Source: Pseudomonas sp. UBA4194 (GTDB taxonomy: Bacteria > Pseudomonadota > Gammaproteobacteria > Pseudomonadales > Pseudomonadaceae). Taken from it: a stretch of 27,174 nucleotides of DNA. Each line of letters starts with the position of its first letter. Within the stretch, counting starts at the first letter, position 1. Both the position numbers and the translations under genes were made by a program. The notes beneath the pieces are model-generated. The model made no database searches and had not been told where the DNA came from. It saw only the letters and a list, made by a program, of their open reading frames with translations. Location: assembly GCF_002379585.1 (NCBI RefSeq), contig NZ_DFUE01000014.1:1-27174 (forward strand). Direction: 5' to 3'. Below, in pieces: positions 15,302-23,576 of the stretch.

Positions 15302-15628
15302 TCAGATCTCTTCGAAGTCCAGTTCGACGCCGGCCTGCGCCTTGACCGCAGTCTGCAGCACTTCGCCCAACAGCTCATCGGACTTCTCGCAGCGCCACTT
15401 GCCCGACTCTTCGTCGTAGTCGAAATGATAGCCACCGGAGCGCGCCGCCAGCCACAGCTGGCGCAGGGGTTCCTGGCGGCTGATGATGAGCTGGCTGCCA
15501 TTGTCGAATTTGATGGTCATCATGCCGGCGGCGATCTCGATATCGTCGGCATGGTCCTCGAGCAGCTCTTCCAACGCCTGTTGGGTGGCATCGACCAGGT
15601 CGTGAAAGCGGGCTTCGGTCAAACTCAT
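15302..15628 (-). CDS. cyaY: CyaY, bacterial frataxin
   Basis: The 108-residue protein has the frataxin alpha-beta sandwich pattern: an acidic first helix (EALEELLEDHADDIE-like, residues about 16-33), then strands with MMTIKFDNGSQLIISRQEP (36-54) and LWLAARSGGYHFDYD (58-72). It binds iron and modulates cysteine desulfurase IscS during Fe-S cluster assembly. GAGGT precedes the ATG. It is divergent from lptM-lysA and heads the short operon with the DUF1289 gene. The cyaA-cyaY-lptM-dapF neighbourhood matches E. coli. Confidence 0.96.
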   Translation of the reverse strand: MSLTEARFHDLVDATQQALEELLEDHADDIEIAAGMMTIKFDNGSQLIISRQEPLRQLWLAARSGGYHFDYDEESGKWRCEKSDELLGEVLQTAVKAQAGVELDFEEI

Positions 15629-15739
15629 TGCTGGAACCTCGAAAAGTGTCTGTGCGCGCTACGGGCGGCAAGATACGAGCAGCGCGCGACGAATGCAAAG
15701 AATAACGCACCCATCTGGATCGGTGGTGTGTTTGCTGCC

Positions 15740-15826
15740 CCCTCGCGGGTACAACCGCTCCCACCATGGATATTCGCCCCAGGGCGCCGCGAACCCTGTG
15801 CGAGCAGGTTCTACCCGCGATGAGGG
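15740..15826. repeat. Decayed REP pair between divergent cyaY and lptM
   Basis: CCCTCGCGGGTACAACCGCT (starting 15740) and the inverted AGCAGGTTCTACCCGCGATG (ending about 15822) are degenerate arms of the same family as 9404-9532. They differ by several substitutions and an indel. The element lies in the 288-nt region between the cyaY and lptM starts, about 50 nt upstream of the possible lptM -10 box. Confidence 0.7.
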
Positions 15827-15875
15827 CGCCACCGCCACCCGGCCGCCCCGCATAGCCACCATGCCGGGGGCTGGG

Positions 15876-15881
15876 TATACT
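15876..15881 (+). promoter_or_regulatory. Possible -10 box for lptM-lysA
   Basis: TATACT (five of six consensus positions) stands 36-41 nt before the lptM ATG. No convincing -35 hexamer is seen 16-18 nt upstream. Confidence 0.35.
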
Positions 15882-15916
15882 CGGGCGCAATTACTGCTTA
15901 TACAAAGGATTTCGCC

Positions 15917-16066
15917 ATGAAGCGCCTGATCACGTCCCTGGCCGCGCTTGTCGCCGTTGCCTGCCTGGTTTCCGCCTGTGGTCAAAAGGGCCCGCTGTAC
16001 CTGCCCGATGACAGCAAATCGCCCGAAGACCAAGCCAAGTCGTCGCAACCGCACAAGCACTACTAA
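15917..16066 (+). CDS. lptM: LptM (YifL/LppL) small lipoprotein
   Basis: The 49-residue protein has a lipoprotein signal with lipobox LVSAC (lipidated Cys21), followed at once by CGQKGPLYLP, the hallmark of LptM. The rest is a short polar tail ending HKHY. In E. coli LptM binds the LptD-LptE translocon and helps correct disulfide formation in LptD, so this protein should sit at the outer membrane. AAGGA lies 8 nt before the ATG. It is the first gene of the lysA-dapF run, with 9 nt to lysA, as in other gammaproteobacteria where it precedes dapF. Confidence 0.93.
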   Translation: MKRLITSLAALVAVACLVSACGQKGPLYLPDDSKSPEDQAKSSQPHKHY

Positions 16067-16075
16067 GGGAACACC

Positions 16076-17323
16076 ATGGACGCTTTTCAACGCCGCGACG
16101 GTGAGCTGTTCGCCGAAGGCGTAGCGTTGTCGGCCATTGCCCAGCGCTTCGGCACGCCGACCTACGTCTATTCCAGGGCCCATATCGAAGCCCAGTACCG
16201 CGCCTACGCCGATGCCCTGCAAGGCACCTCGAGCCTGGTCTGCTTCGCTGTCAAAGCCAACTCCAACCTGGCCGTGCTCAATGTGCTGGCGCGCCTGGGC
16301 GCCGGTTTCGACATCGTGTCCGGTGGCGAACTGGAACGGGTTCTGGCCGCAGGTGGCCGCGCCGACCGCGTGGTCTTTTCCGGCGTTGGCAAGACCCGCG
16401 CCGACATGCGCCGGGCGCTGGAAGTGGGCGTGCACTGCTTCAACGTCGAGTCCACCGATGAGCTGGAGCGCCTGCAACAGGTGGCCGCCGAGCTGGGCGT
16501 TCGCGCCCCGGTGTCGCTACGGGTCAACCCGGACGTCGATGCAGGCACTCACCCGTATATTTCCACGGGCCTGAAAGAGAACAAGTTCGGCATCGATATC
16601 GCCGCCGCCGAAGACGTCTACGTGCGCGCTGCCCAGTTGCCGAACCTGGAAGTCGTCGGCGTGGACTGCCACATCGGCTCGCAGCTCACCAGCCTGCCGC
16701 CGTTCCTCGATGCCCTGGACCGCCTGCTGGACCTGGTCGATCGACTCGGCGATTGCGGCATCTACCTGCAGCACATCGATCTGGGCGGAGGCCTCGGCGT
16801 GCGCTACCGCGACGAACAGCCGCCGCTGGCCGCCGACTACATCCAGGCCGTGCGTCAGCGCCTGGAAGGCCGCGACCTGACCCTGGTATTCGAACCGGGC
16901 CGCTTCATCGTTGCCAACGCCGGCGTGCTGCTGACCCAGGTCGAGTACCTCAAGCACACCGAGCACAAGGACTTCGCCATCGTCGACGCTGCCATGAACG
17001 ACCTGATCCGCCCGGCCCTGTACCAGGCCTGGATGGACGTCAGCCCGGTCAAGCCTCGGGAAGGTGAACCGCGCCCGTACGACATCGTCGGTCCGATCTG
17101 CGAAACCGGCGACTTCCTTGCCAAGGATCGTGCCCTGGTGCTGGCCGAGGGCGATCTGCTCGCGGTGCACTCGGCCGGTGCCTATGGTTTCGTCATGAGC
17201 TCGAACTACAACACCCGTGGCCGCTGCGCCGAAATCCTGGTCGACGGTGACCAGGCGTTCGAAGTGCGCCGCCGCGAAACCGTGGCCGAGCTGTTCGCTG
17301 GCGAAAGCCTGTTGCCGGAGTAA
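16076..17323 (+). CDS. lysA: Diaminopimelate decarboxylase
   Basis: The 415-residue PLP enzyme converts meso-diaminopimelate to lysine. Motifs: CFAVKANSN (56-64) with the PLP lysine Lys60, CHIGSQ, HIDLGGGLGVRY (the glycine-rich phosphate loop), EPGRFIVANAG and GPICETGDFLA with the conserved active-site cysteine. The length is normal. AAGGGAA precedes the ATG by 5 nt. It lies between lptM and dapF; dapF makes its substrate, so the pair links lysine and peptidoglycan precursor supply. Confidence 0.97.
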   Translation: MDAFQRRDGELFAEGVALSAIAQRFGTPTYVYSRAHIEAQYRAYADALQGTSSLVCFAVKANSNLAVLNVLARLGAGFDIVSGGELERVLAAGGRADRVVFSGVGKTRADMRRALEVGVHCFNVESTDELERLQQVAAELGVRAPVSLRVNPDVDAGTHPYISTGLKENKFGIDIAAAEDVYVRAAQLPNLEVVGVDCHIGSQLTSLPPFLDALDRLLDLVDRLGDCGIYLQHIDLGGGLGVRYRDEQPPLAADYIQAVRQRLEGRDLTLVFEPGRFIVANAGVLLTQVEYLKHTEHKDFAIVDAAMNDLIRPALYQAWMDVSPVKPREGEPRPYDIVGPICETGDFLAKDRALVLAEGDLLAVHSAGAYGFVMSSNYNTRGRCAEILVDGDQAFEVRRRETVAELFAGESLLPE

Positions 17324-17327
17324 CCCC

Positions 17328-18158
17328 ATGCTGCTGCGTTTTACCAAGATGCATGGCCTGGGCAACGACTTCATGGTCCTGGACCTGGTCAGCCAACATG
17401 CACACATTCTGCCCAAGCACGCCAAGCAATGGGGTGACCGCAATACCGGTATCGGCTTCGATCAACTGCTGATCGTGGAAGCGCCGAGCAACCCCGAGGT
17501 GGACTTTCGCTACCGTATCTTCAATTCCGATGGCTCGGAAGTGGAGCAGTGCGGCAACGGTGCACGCTGCTTTGCCCGCTTCGTGCTGGACAAGCGCCTG
17601 ACGGCGAAGAAAACCATTCGCGTGGAAACCAAGGGCGGCATCATCACCCTGGACGTGCGCAACGACGGCCAGATCAGCGTCGACATGGGCGCGCCGCGGC
17701 TGGTGCCGGCGGACATCCCGTTCCAGGCCGATGCCCAAGCCCTGAGCTATTCGCTGGACGTCGACGGCCGGACCGTGCAACTGGCGGCCGTGTCCATGGG
17801 CAACCCCCATGCCGTGCTGCGCGTCGACGACATCAACAATGCGCCGGTGCACGACCTGGGGCCGAAGATCGAGCACCATCCGCGCTTCCCGGCGCGGGTC
17901 AACGTCGGTTTCCTGCATGTGGTCGATCGCCAGCGCGCGCAATTGCGCGTGTGGGAACGCGGCGCCGGGGAAACCCAGGCCTGCGGTACCGGCGCCTGCG
18001 CCGCGGCGGTGGCGGCCATCAGTCAGGGCTGGATGGATTCGCCCCTGTTGCTCGACCTGCCCGGCGGGCGTCTGTCCATCGAATGGGCCGGGCCCGGCCA
18101 CTCGGTGATCATGACCGGCCCCGCCGTCAGGGTATTCGAAGGACAGGTTCGTCTATGA
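17328..18158 (+). CDS. dapF: Diaminopimelate epimerase
   Basis: The 276-residue enzyme converts LL- to meso-diaminopimelate without a cofactor, using two cysteines. These are visible as Cys75 in EQCGNGARC (73-81) and Cys219 in ACGTGAC (218-224). KMHGLGNDF (7-15) and the substrate-binding MGNPHAV (157-163) are intact. The ATG at 17328 lies 4 nt after the lysA stop, with GGAG formed across that stop. An in-frame extension upstream overlaps lysA and was rejected. Length is standard. Confidence 0.97.
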   Translation: MLLRFTKMHGLGNDFMVLDLVSQHAHILPKHAKQWGDRNTGIGFDQLLIVEAPSNPEVDFRYRIFNSDGSEVEQCGNGARCFARFVLDKRLTAKKTIRVETKGGIITLDVRNDGQISVDMGAPRLVPADIPFQADAQALSYSLDVDGRTVQLAAVSMGNPHAVLRVDDINNAPVHDLGPKIEHHPRFPARVNVGFLHVVDRQRAQLRVWERGAGETQACGTGACAAAVAAISQGWMDSPLLLDLPGGRLSIEWAGPGHSVIMTGPAVRVFEGQVRL

Positions 18159-18171
18159 GTGAGCACACACA

Positions 18172-18900
18172 ATGACCGATAAGCCTCAAGTACCCGCGCA
18201 AGCGCCCGCCTCGGAGGGCCAGGCGCCCGCGCTCGAGGCTGCCGCCATTGCCGACTTTCTCACGGCCAACCCCGGCTTCTTCGAAGAGCACGAGGAGCTG
18301 CTGACCACCTTGCGCCTGCCCCACCAGCGCGGCGACACCGTGTCACTGGTGGAGCGGCAGATGAAGCTGCTGCGCGAGCGCAACATCGAGATGCGTCATC
18401 GTCTGTCGCAACTGATGGACGTGGCCCGGGACAACGACCGCTTGTTCGAGAAGACCCGCCGCCTGATCCTGTCCCTGCTCGACTCGCCCTCCCTCGAGGA
18501 TGTGGTGATCACCGTGGAAGACAGCCTGCGCCAGGAATTCCAGGTGCCCTTCGTCAGCCTGATCCTGTTCAGCGACATCCCCGCGCCCGTGGGCCGCAGC
18601 GTCACGCTGGCCGAGGCTCAGCAGGCCATCGGTGGGCTGCTCTCGGCGGGCAAGTCGGTCAGCGGCGCCCTGCGCGAGCACGAGCTGGCGTTCCTGTTCG
18701 GTGCCGACCAGGCGTCTGAGGTCGGTTCCACCGCGCTGGTGCCGTTGGATCACCACGGCCTGCAAGGCGTACTGGCCATCGGCAGCCGCGACCCGCAACA
18801 TTACAAGAGCACGGTGGGCACCTTGTTCCTCAACTACATCGCCGAAGTGCTGGGGCGTGTGCTGCCCCGTTTCACCAGTGCCCTGCGCTCGGTACGCTGA
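18172..18900 (+). CDS. DUF484 family GAF-like protein (YigA relative)
   Basis: The 242-residue protein has a disordered Ala/Pro/Gln-rich start, then IADFLTANPGFFEEHEELL (about residues 26-44), the DUF484 hallmark. A helical segment (LVERQMKLLRERNIEMRHRL) and a GAF-like domain (about 100-235) follow. No ligand or function is established; position between dapF and xerC is the same as yigA in E. coli. The ribosome site is weak (GAG 10 nt upstream), and coupling to dapF, 13 nt upstream, is likely. xerC begins 2 nt after its stop. Confidence 0.92.
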   Translation: MTDKPQVPAQAPASEGQAPALEAAAIADFLTANPGFFEEHEELLTTLRLPHQRGDTVSLVERQMKLLRERNIEMRHRLSQLMDVARDNDRLFEKTRRLILSLLDSPSLEDVVITVEDSLRQEFQVPFVSLILFSDIPAPVGRSVTLAEAQQAIGGLLSAGKSVSGALREHELAFLFGADQASEVGSTALVPLDHHGLQGVLAIGSRDPQHYKSTVGTLFLNYIAEVLGRVLPRFTSALRSVR

Positions 18901-18902
18901 GC

Positions 18903-19799
18903 ATGCGCGAGCGCCTGGAGGCCTACTGCACGCACCTGCGCAGTGAGCGTCAGGTGTCTGCCCACACCCTGGACGCCTATCGCCGGGACTTGCTCAAGGT
19001 GGTGGGGTTCTGCGAGAAGGAACAGCTGGCCAGCTGGGACGCGCTGACCATCCAGCAGCTGCGGCGGCTGGTGGCACGCCTGCATCAGCAAGGCCAGTCG
19101 TCGCGCAGCCTCGCGCGCCTGCTCTCGGCGGTCCGCGGCCTTTACCGCTATCTGAACCGTGAAGGCATCTGCAGCCATGACCCGGCCAACGGCCTGGCCG
19201 CACCCAAAGGCGAGCGACGCTTGCCCAAGACCCTGGACACCGACCGTGCCCTGCAGCTACTCGAAGGTGCGGTGGAAGACGACTTTCTGGCCCATCGCGA
19301 TCAGGCGATTCTGGAACTGTTCTACTCCTCGGGCCTGCGCCTGTCCGAGCTGACCAGCCTGAACCTGGAACAACTGGACCTGGCCGACGGCCTGGTCCAG
19401 GTACACGGCAAGGGCAGCAAGACCCGCGTCTTGCCGGTGGGCCGCAAGGCCCGTGCCGCGCTGGAGCAATGGCTGGCCCTGCGCGGCATGAGCAACCCGA
19501 TCGATGACGCTGTGTTCGTCAGCCAGCAGGGCCGGCGCCTCGGGCCGCGGGCGATTCAGGTCAGGGTCAAGGCCGCCGGTGAACGGGAGCTGGGGCAGAA
19601 CCTGCACCCGCACATGCTGCGGCACTCGTTCGCCAGCCATCTGCTGGAGTCTTCCCAGGACCTGCGCGCGGTGCAGGAGATGCTCGGCCACGCCGATATC
19701 GCCACCACGCAGATCTACACCCATCTGGATTTCCAGCACCTGGCCAGTGTCTATGACAGTGCCCATCCACGGGCCAAACGCAAAGGCGGCGACTCATGA
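18903..19799 (+). CDS. xerC: Tyrosine recombinase XerC
   Basis: The 298-residue enzyme resolves chromosome dimers at dif together with XerD. The N-terminal SAM-like domain (about 1-85) precedes the catalytic domain with the full set of residues: Arg146 (SGLRLSEL), Lys170 (HGKGSKTR), His237/Arg240 (HMLRHSFASHLL), His263 (LGHADIATT) and nucleophile Tyr272 (IYTH). XerC rather than XerD is favoured by the dapF-DUF484-xerC context. The start is 2 nt after the previous stop with no clear ribosome site, implying coupling. It is a housekeeping gene here, not a sign of an integrated element. The known Pseudomonas name is sss. Confidence 0.96.
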   Translation: MRERLEAYCTHLRSERQVSAHTLDAYRRDLLKVVGFCEKEQLASWDALTIQQLRRLVARLHQQGQSSRSLARLLSAVRGLYRYLNREGICSHDPANGLAAPKGERRLPKTLDTDRALQLLEGAVEDDFLAHRDQAILELFYSSGLRLSELTSLNLEQLDLADGLVQVHGKGSKTRVLPVGRKARAALEQWLALRGMSNPIDDAVFVSQQGRRLGPRAIQVRVKAAGERELGQNLHPHMLRHSFASHLLESSQDLRAVQEMLGHADIATTQIYTHLDFQHLASVYDSAHPRAKRKGGDS

Positions 19800-20491
19800 G
19801 CATCAAGCTGATCACCTTCGACCTCGACGACACCCTGTGGGACACCGGGCCAGTGATCGTCAGCGCCGAGGCCATCCTGCGCGACTGGCTGAGCGAGCAT
19901 GCACCACGGTTGGGGGCGGTGCCGGTGGAGCACCTGTTCGAGATCCGCAAACGTCTGGTCGAGGCCGAGCCGCAGCTCAAGCACCGCATCAGCGCACTGC
20001 GCCGACGGGTGCTGTTTCATGCCTTGCAGGACGCCGGTTATGCCGAGACCGAGGCCGGGGCTCTGGCGGACGAGGGCTTTGAAGCGTTCTTGCATGCTCG
20101 CCATCAGATCGAAATATTCCCCGAGGTGCAGCCCGCCCTGGAACTGCTCCGCCAGCACTACACCCTGGGCGTGGTCACCAATGGCAACGCCGATGTGCGC
20201 CGGCTGGGTCTGGCGGATTTCTTCCGCTTTGCGCTGTGCGCCGAAGACCTGGGCGTGGGCAAGCCCGATCCGCGGCCGTTCCAGGAAGCCATGCGCCTGG
20301 GCGAGGCCACGCCTTCGAACTCGGTGCACATCGGCGACCATCCAGGGGACGACATCGCCGGGGCCCAACGCGCCGGGATGCGAGCCATTTGGTACAACCC
20401 TCAGGGCAAGGCCTGGGCTGCTGATGGCCGGCCGGATGCGGAGGTGGGAAGCTTGGTGGAGGTGGCTGACGTGGTGCGCGGGTGGGGTTGA
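19796..20491 (+). CDS. HAD-superfamily phosphatase (YigB-like)
   Basis: The 231-residue hydrolase shows HAD motif I DLDDTLWDT (9-17) with nucleophile Asp9 and acid Asp11, motif II VVTNGN, motif III Lys in GVGKPDPRPF and motif IV GDHPGDDIAGA. The insert after motif I fits a helical C1 cap. E. coli YigB, in the same place after xerC, dephosphorylates the riboflavin precursor 5-amino-6-(5-phosphoribitylamino)uracil and other small phosphates; the same role is plausible here. The start overlaps the xerC stop (ATGA), and a strong terminator follows. Confidence 0.93.
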   Translation: MSIKLITFDLDDTLWDTGPVIVSAEAILRDWLSEHAPRLGAVPVEHLFEIRKRLVEAEPQLKHRISALRRRVLFHALQDAGYAETEAGALADEGFEAFLHARHQIEIFPEVQPALELLRQHYTLGVVTNGNADVRRLGLADFFRFALCAEDLGVGKPDPRPFQEAMRLGEATPSNSVHIGDHPGDDIAGAQRAGMRAIWYNPQGKAWAADGRPDAEVGSLVEVADVVRGWG

Positions 20492-20551
20492 GGATGGGCT
20501 TTGAAGGCTCGAGGCGTTGATGGGTCCCCCCATCCCCAGACACCCACCCAC

Positions 20552-20583
20552 AAAAAAGCCCGCAGCGACCGCGGGCTTTTTTT
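20552..20583. terminator. Bidirectional intrinsic terminator
   Basis: AAAAAA-GCCCGC-AGCGACC-GCGGGC-TTTTTTT: a six-pair GC stem flanked by an A-run and a T-run. It lies 60 nt after the HAD stop and 26 nt after the sutA stop (minus strand), so it ends both convergent units. Confidence 0.92.
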
Positions 20584-20608
20584 CATGCAGCATCAAACAT
20601 CCTCAGCC

Positions 20609-20932
20609 TCAGATAGGCCGGCTGCCGTACTTGTTGTCCGGCTTCTTGGGCGGATCGGCCACCACATTGGGCTCCACTTCCTGCACCTTGCCACCGCGCG
20701 CCAGGAATTCTTCCATGGCCCGGGCGAGCGCATCGCGCTCCTTGTTCTTGGCTTCGATACTCGGCAGCTCGTCTACCGACACTGCGGCCTTGGCCTTGCC
20801 CTTGGCAGCCGGCGCCGGCGTATCGCCACCGTCGTCTTCAGCCACGTCTTCGGCTGCGGCCTCGAGGGTTTCCTCGGTATCGTCTTCGTCGCCTACTTCG
20901 AGGTCGTCGTTTTCCAGATCATCGTCGCTCAT
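20609..20932 (-). CDS. sutA: SutA, RNA polymerase-associated transcription regulator
   Basis: The 107-residue protein has a very acidic, disordered N-terminus (residues 1-37), a short Ala/Lys stretch, and a helix with the conserved IEAKNKERDALARAMEEFLA (59-78). It ends GGKVQEVEPNVVADPPKKP-like followed by KYGSRPI. This matches SutA of P. aeruginosa, which binds RNA polymerase and promotes rRNA and housekeeping transcription in slow growth. GAGGT precedes the ATG. A near-consensus promoter stands directly upstream, suggesting constitutive, strong expression as a single gene. The bidirectional terminator follows. Confidence 0.93.
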   Translation of the reverse strand: MSDDDLENDDLEVGDEDDTEETLEAAAEDVAEDDGGDTPAPAAKGKAKAAVSVDELPSIEAKNKERDALARAMEEFLARGGKVQEVEPNVVADPPKKPDNKYGSRPI

Positions 20933-20963
20933 GTTCTACCTCATGACTTGCGAAAGCAGATTA

Positions 20964-20991
20964 TTTATAGCCCAGCTTTACCTTCTGTCGA
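20964..20991 (-). promoter_or_regulatory. Strong sigma-70 promoter for sutA
   Basis: On the minus strand TCGACA (20991-20986, five of six) is spaced 16 nt from TATAAA (20969-20964, five of six). The start would be near 20957, giving a leader of about 25 nt with GAGGT before the ATG at 20932. Confidence 0.65.
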
Positions 20992-21001
20992 CGGTTGCCG
21001 G

Positions 21002-21031
21002 AAAAAATTCACATCCACTGGTAACCAGCGG
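21002..21031 (-). terminator. Possible weak terminator after yjbQ
   Basis: On the minus strand CCGCTGG-TTA-CCAGTGG (21031-21015, one G-T pair) begins 1 nt after the yjbQ stop. A run of six T follows after 7 more nt (21007-21002). The gap between stem and T-run makes it a weak candidate. Confidence 0.4.
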
Positions 21032-21032
21032 T

Positions 21033-21458
21033 CTAGGCGCTCTCGCCATGTAACGTGGCAAGCACCCTGCGAGCACCGCCATGGTCGCGATGTTCGCCTA
21101 AATAAACACCTTGCCAGGTACCCATCGCCAGTCGCCCATCGGTGACCGGAATGCTCAACTGGCAGCCTAGCAAACTGGCCTTGAAGTGCGCCGGCAGGTC
21201 ATCGGGCCCTTCGTCGTTATGCTCGAAACCGTTGCCGCCTTGAGGCACCAGCCGGCTGAAGAAGCGCTCGAAGTCCCGTCGAACCGCCGGGTCGGCGTTT
21301 TCGTTGATGGTCAACGACGCCGAGGTATGTTGCAGCCACAGGTGCAGCAACCCGGTACCGCAGGTGCGCAGATGGGGCAACTGCGCCAGCAGTTCGTCCG
21401 TCACCAGGTGAAAGCCTCGGGGCCTTGCGCGCAAGGTGATGAGGGTCTGTTGCCACAT
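21033..21458 (-). CDS. yjbQ: YjbQ/UPF0047 family, secondary thiamine-phosphate synthase enzyme
   Basis: The 141-residue protein is the YjbQ fold: MWQQTLITLRARPRGFHLVT at the start, LLHLWLQHTSASLTINENAD, GNGFEHNDEGPDDLPAHFKA, and TWQGVYLGEHRDHGG with the conserved histidines. E. coli YjbQ shows weak thiamine-phosphate synthase activity; the true role is uncertain. I chose the second ATG (21458) because relatives begin MW-Q and GGACGAG lies before it; the ATG at 21473 would add MDENG. It stands between sutA and amtB, on the same strand as both, with its own upstream space. Confidence 0.9.
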   Translation of the reverse strand: MWQQTLITLRARPRGFHLVTDELLAQLPHLRTCGTGLLHLWLQHTSASLTINENADPAVRRDFERFFSRLVPQGGNGFEHNDEGPDDLPAHFKASLLGCQLSIPVTDGRLAMGTWQGVYLGEHRDHGGARRVLATLHGESA

Positions 21459-21618
21459 ACCGTTCTCGTCCATTCGGGGCGCATTCTAGCGCGCTCTGGG
21501 AAAAAGCAAAGAGGCTCTGGCGACTGTTTTACCGTGCGCTGCATGCGTACATTTGCCAGCGTCGAGGGTAAACCCCGTGCAAACCACAAAAGCCTGAAGC
21601 AGATGACAAATCGCAGGC

Positions 21619-21650
21619 AAAAAAATGCCCGGCAAGCCGGGCATTTTTTT
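21619..21650. terminator. Intrinsic terminator of glnK-amtB
   Basis: ATGCCCGG-CAAG-CCGGGCAT forms an eight-pair stem flanked by seven A and seven T, so it works in either direction. It starts 8 nt after the amtB stop on the minus strand and is the clear end of the glnK-amtB operon. Confidence 0.95.
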
Positions 21651-21658
21651 CCGAACGG

Positions 21659-22993
21659 TTACAGGTTGTAGCCGCGCTCGTTGTGTTGCGCGAGGTCCAG
21701 GCCCACAGCCTCTTCCTCTTCGTTGACCCGCAGGCCCATGACCATGTCCAGCACCTTGAGGATGATGAAGGTCACGATGGCGGTGTAGATCACGGTGAAG
21801 CCGACGCCCTTGAGCTGAATCCAGACCTGAGCACCGATGTCTTCCACGGTGCCGAAGCCGCCCAGTGCAGGGGCTGCGAATACACCGGTGAGGATCGCAC
21901 CGACGATGCCGCCGATACCGTGCACGCCGAACGCGTCCAGGGAGTCGTCGTAGCCCATCTTGCGCTTGAGGGTGGTGGCGCAGAGGAAGCAGATCACGCC
22001 AGCCACCAGGCCGATGACCAGGGCGCCCATCGGGCCCACGGTACCGGCAGCCGGGGTAATGGCCACCAGGCCGGCCACCACACCCGAGGCGATGCCCAGT
22101 GCGCTGGGCTTACCATGGGTCAGCCACTCGGCGAACATCCAGCCCAGTGCGGCAGCGGCGGTAGCAATCTGGGTAACCAGCATGGCCATGCCCGCAGTGC
22201 CGTTGGCGGCAGCGGCGGAACCGGCGTTGAAGCCGAACCAGCCGACCCACAGCATTGCCGCGCCGACCAGGGTGTAGCCCAGGTTGTGCGGAGCCATCGG
22301 GGTGGTCGGGTAGCCTTTGCGCTTGCCGAGCACGATGCACGCCACCAGGCCAGCCACACCGGCGTTGATGTGCACCACGGTGCCGCCAGCGAAGTCCAGA
22401 ACGCCCCAGTCCCACATCAGGCCGCCGTTGCCGGACCAGACCATGTGCGCGATCGGTGCATAGACCAGGGTGAACCAGATGGCCATGAAGATCAGCATCG
22501 CGGAGAACTTCATGCGCTCGGCGAAGGCACCGACGATCAGCGCCGGCGTGATGATGGCGAAGGTCATCTGGAAGGTGATGAACACCGCTTCAGGGAACAG
22601 TGCCGCCGAGCCGGTGATGCTGGCCGGGGTCACGCCGCTGAGGAAGGCCTTGGAAAGACCACCCACGAAGGAGTTGAAGTTGACCACGCCTTGTTCCATA
22701 CCGGTGGTATCGAACGCCAGGCTGTAGCCGTACACCATCCACAGGATGCTGATCAGGCCGGTGATCGCGAAGCACTGCATCATTACCGACAGCACGTTCT
22801 TGGAACGCACCATACCGCCGTAGAACAGCGCCAGGCCGGGAATGGTCATGAACAGCACGAGGGCGGTAGAGGTCAACATCCAGGCGGTGTCGCCGGAGTT
22901 GAGAACGGGGGCTGCCGCCTCTTCGGCCATGGCCAGGCCAGGCGTTACGAGGGACAACAGGGCTCCTAGCCCTGCGAATTGACGCAGAGTCAT
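21659..22993 (-). CDS. amtB: Ammonium transporter AmtB
   Basis: The 444-residue protein has a cleavable signal peptide (about residues 1-23, ending LAMAEE) and eleven predicted membrane helices. Amt hallmarks: GLALFYGGMVRSKN (about 53-66), AHMVWSGNGGLMWDWGVLDFAGGTVVH with the first pore histidine region, and FGVHGIGGIVGAILTG with the second pore histidine. It conducts ammonium across the inner membrane and is blocked by unmodified GlnK. AGGAG precedes the ATG. It follows glnK by 39 nt, the standard glnK-amtB operon, and a strong terminator ends it. Confidence 0.97.
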   Translation of the reverse strand: MTLRQFAGLGALLSLVTPGLAMAEEAAAPVLNSGDTAWMLTSTALVLFMTIPGLALFYGGMVRSKNVLSVMMQCFAITGLISILWMVYGYSLAFDTTGMEQGVVNFNSFVGGLSKAFLSGVTPASITGSAALFPEAVFITFQMTFAIITPALIVGAFAERMKFSAMLIFMAIWFTLVYAPIAHMVWSGNGGLMWDWGVLDFAGGTVVHINAGVAGLVACIVLGKRKGYPTTPMAPHNLGYTLVGAAMLWVGWFGFNAGSAAAANGTAGMAMLVTQIATAAAALGWMFAEWLTHGKPSALGIASGVVAGLVAITPAAGTVGPMGALVIGLVAGVICFLCATTLKRKMGYDDSLDAFGVHGIGGIVGAILTGVFAAPALGGFGTVEDIGAQVWIQLKGVGFTVIYTAIVTFIILKVLDMVMGLRVNEEEEAVGLDLAQHNERGYNL

Positions 22994-23032
22994 ATTGTTT
23001 ACTCCTGGGGCGTTGTGTTGGGTCGGCTTTTT

Positions 23033-23371
23033 TTAGATTGCGTCGGTATCGGTTTCGCCGGTACGGATGCGAATCGCCTGTTCCAGATTGACCACGAAGA
23101 TCTTGCCGTCGCCGATCTTGCCGGTGTTGGCGGCCTTGGTGATGGCTTCGATGACGCGGTCCAGATCCTTGTCGTCGATGGCAACGTCGATCTTGACCTT
23201 GGGCAGGAAGTCGACCACGTACTCCGCGCCGCGATACAGCTCGGTGTGGCCTTTCTGCCGACCGAAACCTTTTACTTCGGTAACGGTGATGCCCTGCACG
23301 CCGATTTCCGACAACGACTCGCGTACGTCGTCCAGCTTGAACGGCTTGATGATGGCAGTGACTAGCTTCAT
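23033..23371 (-). CDS. glnK: PII signal transduction protein GlnK
   Basis: The 112-residue trimeric PII protein has the classical start MKLVTAIIKPFKLDDVRESL, the T-loop KGFGRQKGHTELYRGAEYVV with uridylylation site Tyr51, and the B- and C-loop sequences (IDDKDLDRVIEAITKAANTGKIGDGKIF). It senses 2-oxoglutarate and ATP/ADP, controls AmtB and feeds into NtrB/NtrC. The operon with amtB identifies it as GlnK rather than GlnB. GGGAGAG precedes the ATG at 23371; the open frame runs further upstream but without homology. Upstream sequence carries a sigma-54-like promoter and an NtrC-like dyad. Confidence 0.96.
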   Translation of the reverse strand: MKLVTAIIKPFKLDDVRESLSEIGVQGITVTEVKGFGRQKGHTELYRGAEYVVDFLPKVKIDVAIDDKDLDRVIEAITKAANTGKIGDGKIFVVNLEQAIRIRTGETDTDAI

Positions 23372-23576
23372 GAAAACTCTCTCCCGAATTGGTGGACTTG
23401 CCCCAGGAAAACAAACCCGACTCAAGTCTAAGCGCAGTGCCTGGCTTTGTAACGCTTCGTCGATCCTGCATCCCCGGACCGACACCAGAAACAACTGCTC
23501 CTGACGAAACACTTCCCGCAAAGCTCAGCACTGCGTGTCACAGCGACTACATCAGTGCATGGGTCACTTGGCACTA

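Noticed and set aside
18903..19799. Tyrosine recombinase as a marker of an integrated element
   Set aside because: It is chromosomal xerC in its conserved dapF-DUF484-xerC-HAD setting, with no att repeats or cargo.
23427..23442. Second sigma-54-like sequence nearer to glnK (AGGCAC-N5-TTAG on minus)
   Set aside because: The -12 GC is missing (AG instead), a nearly invariant feature; the element at 23577-23592 fits far better. Worth remembering if mapping puts the start near 23420.
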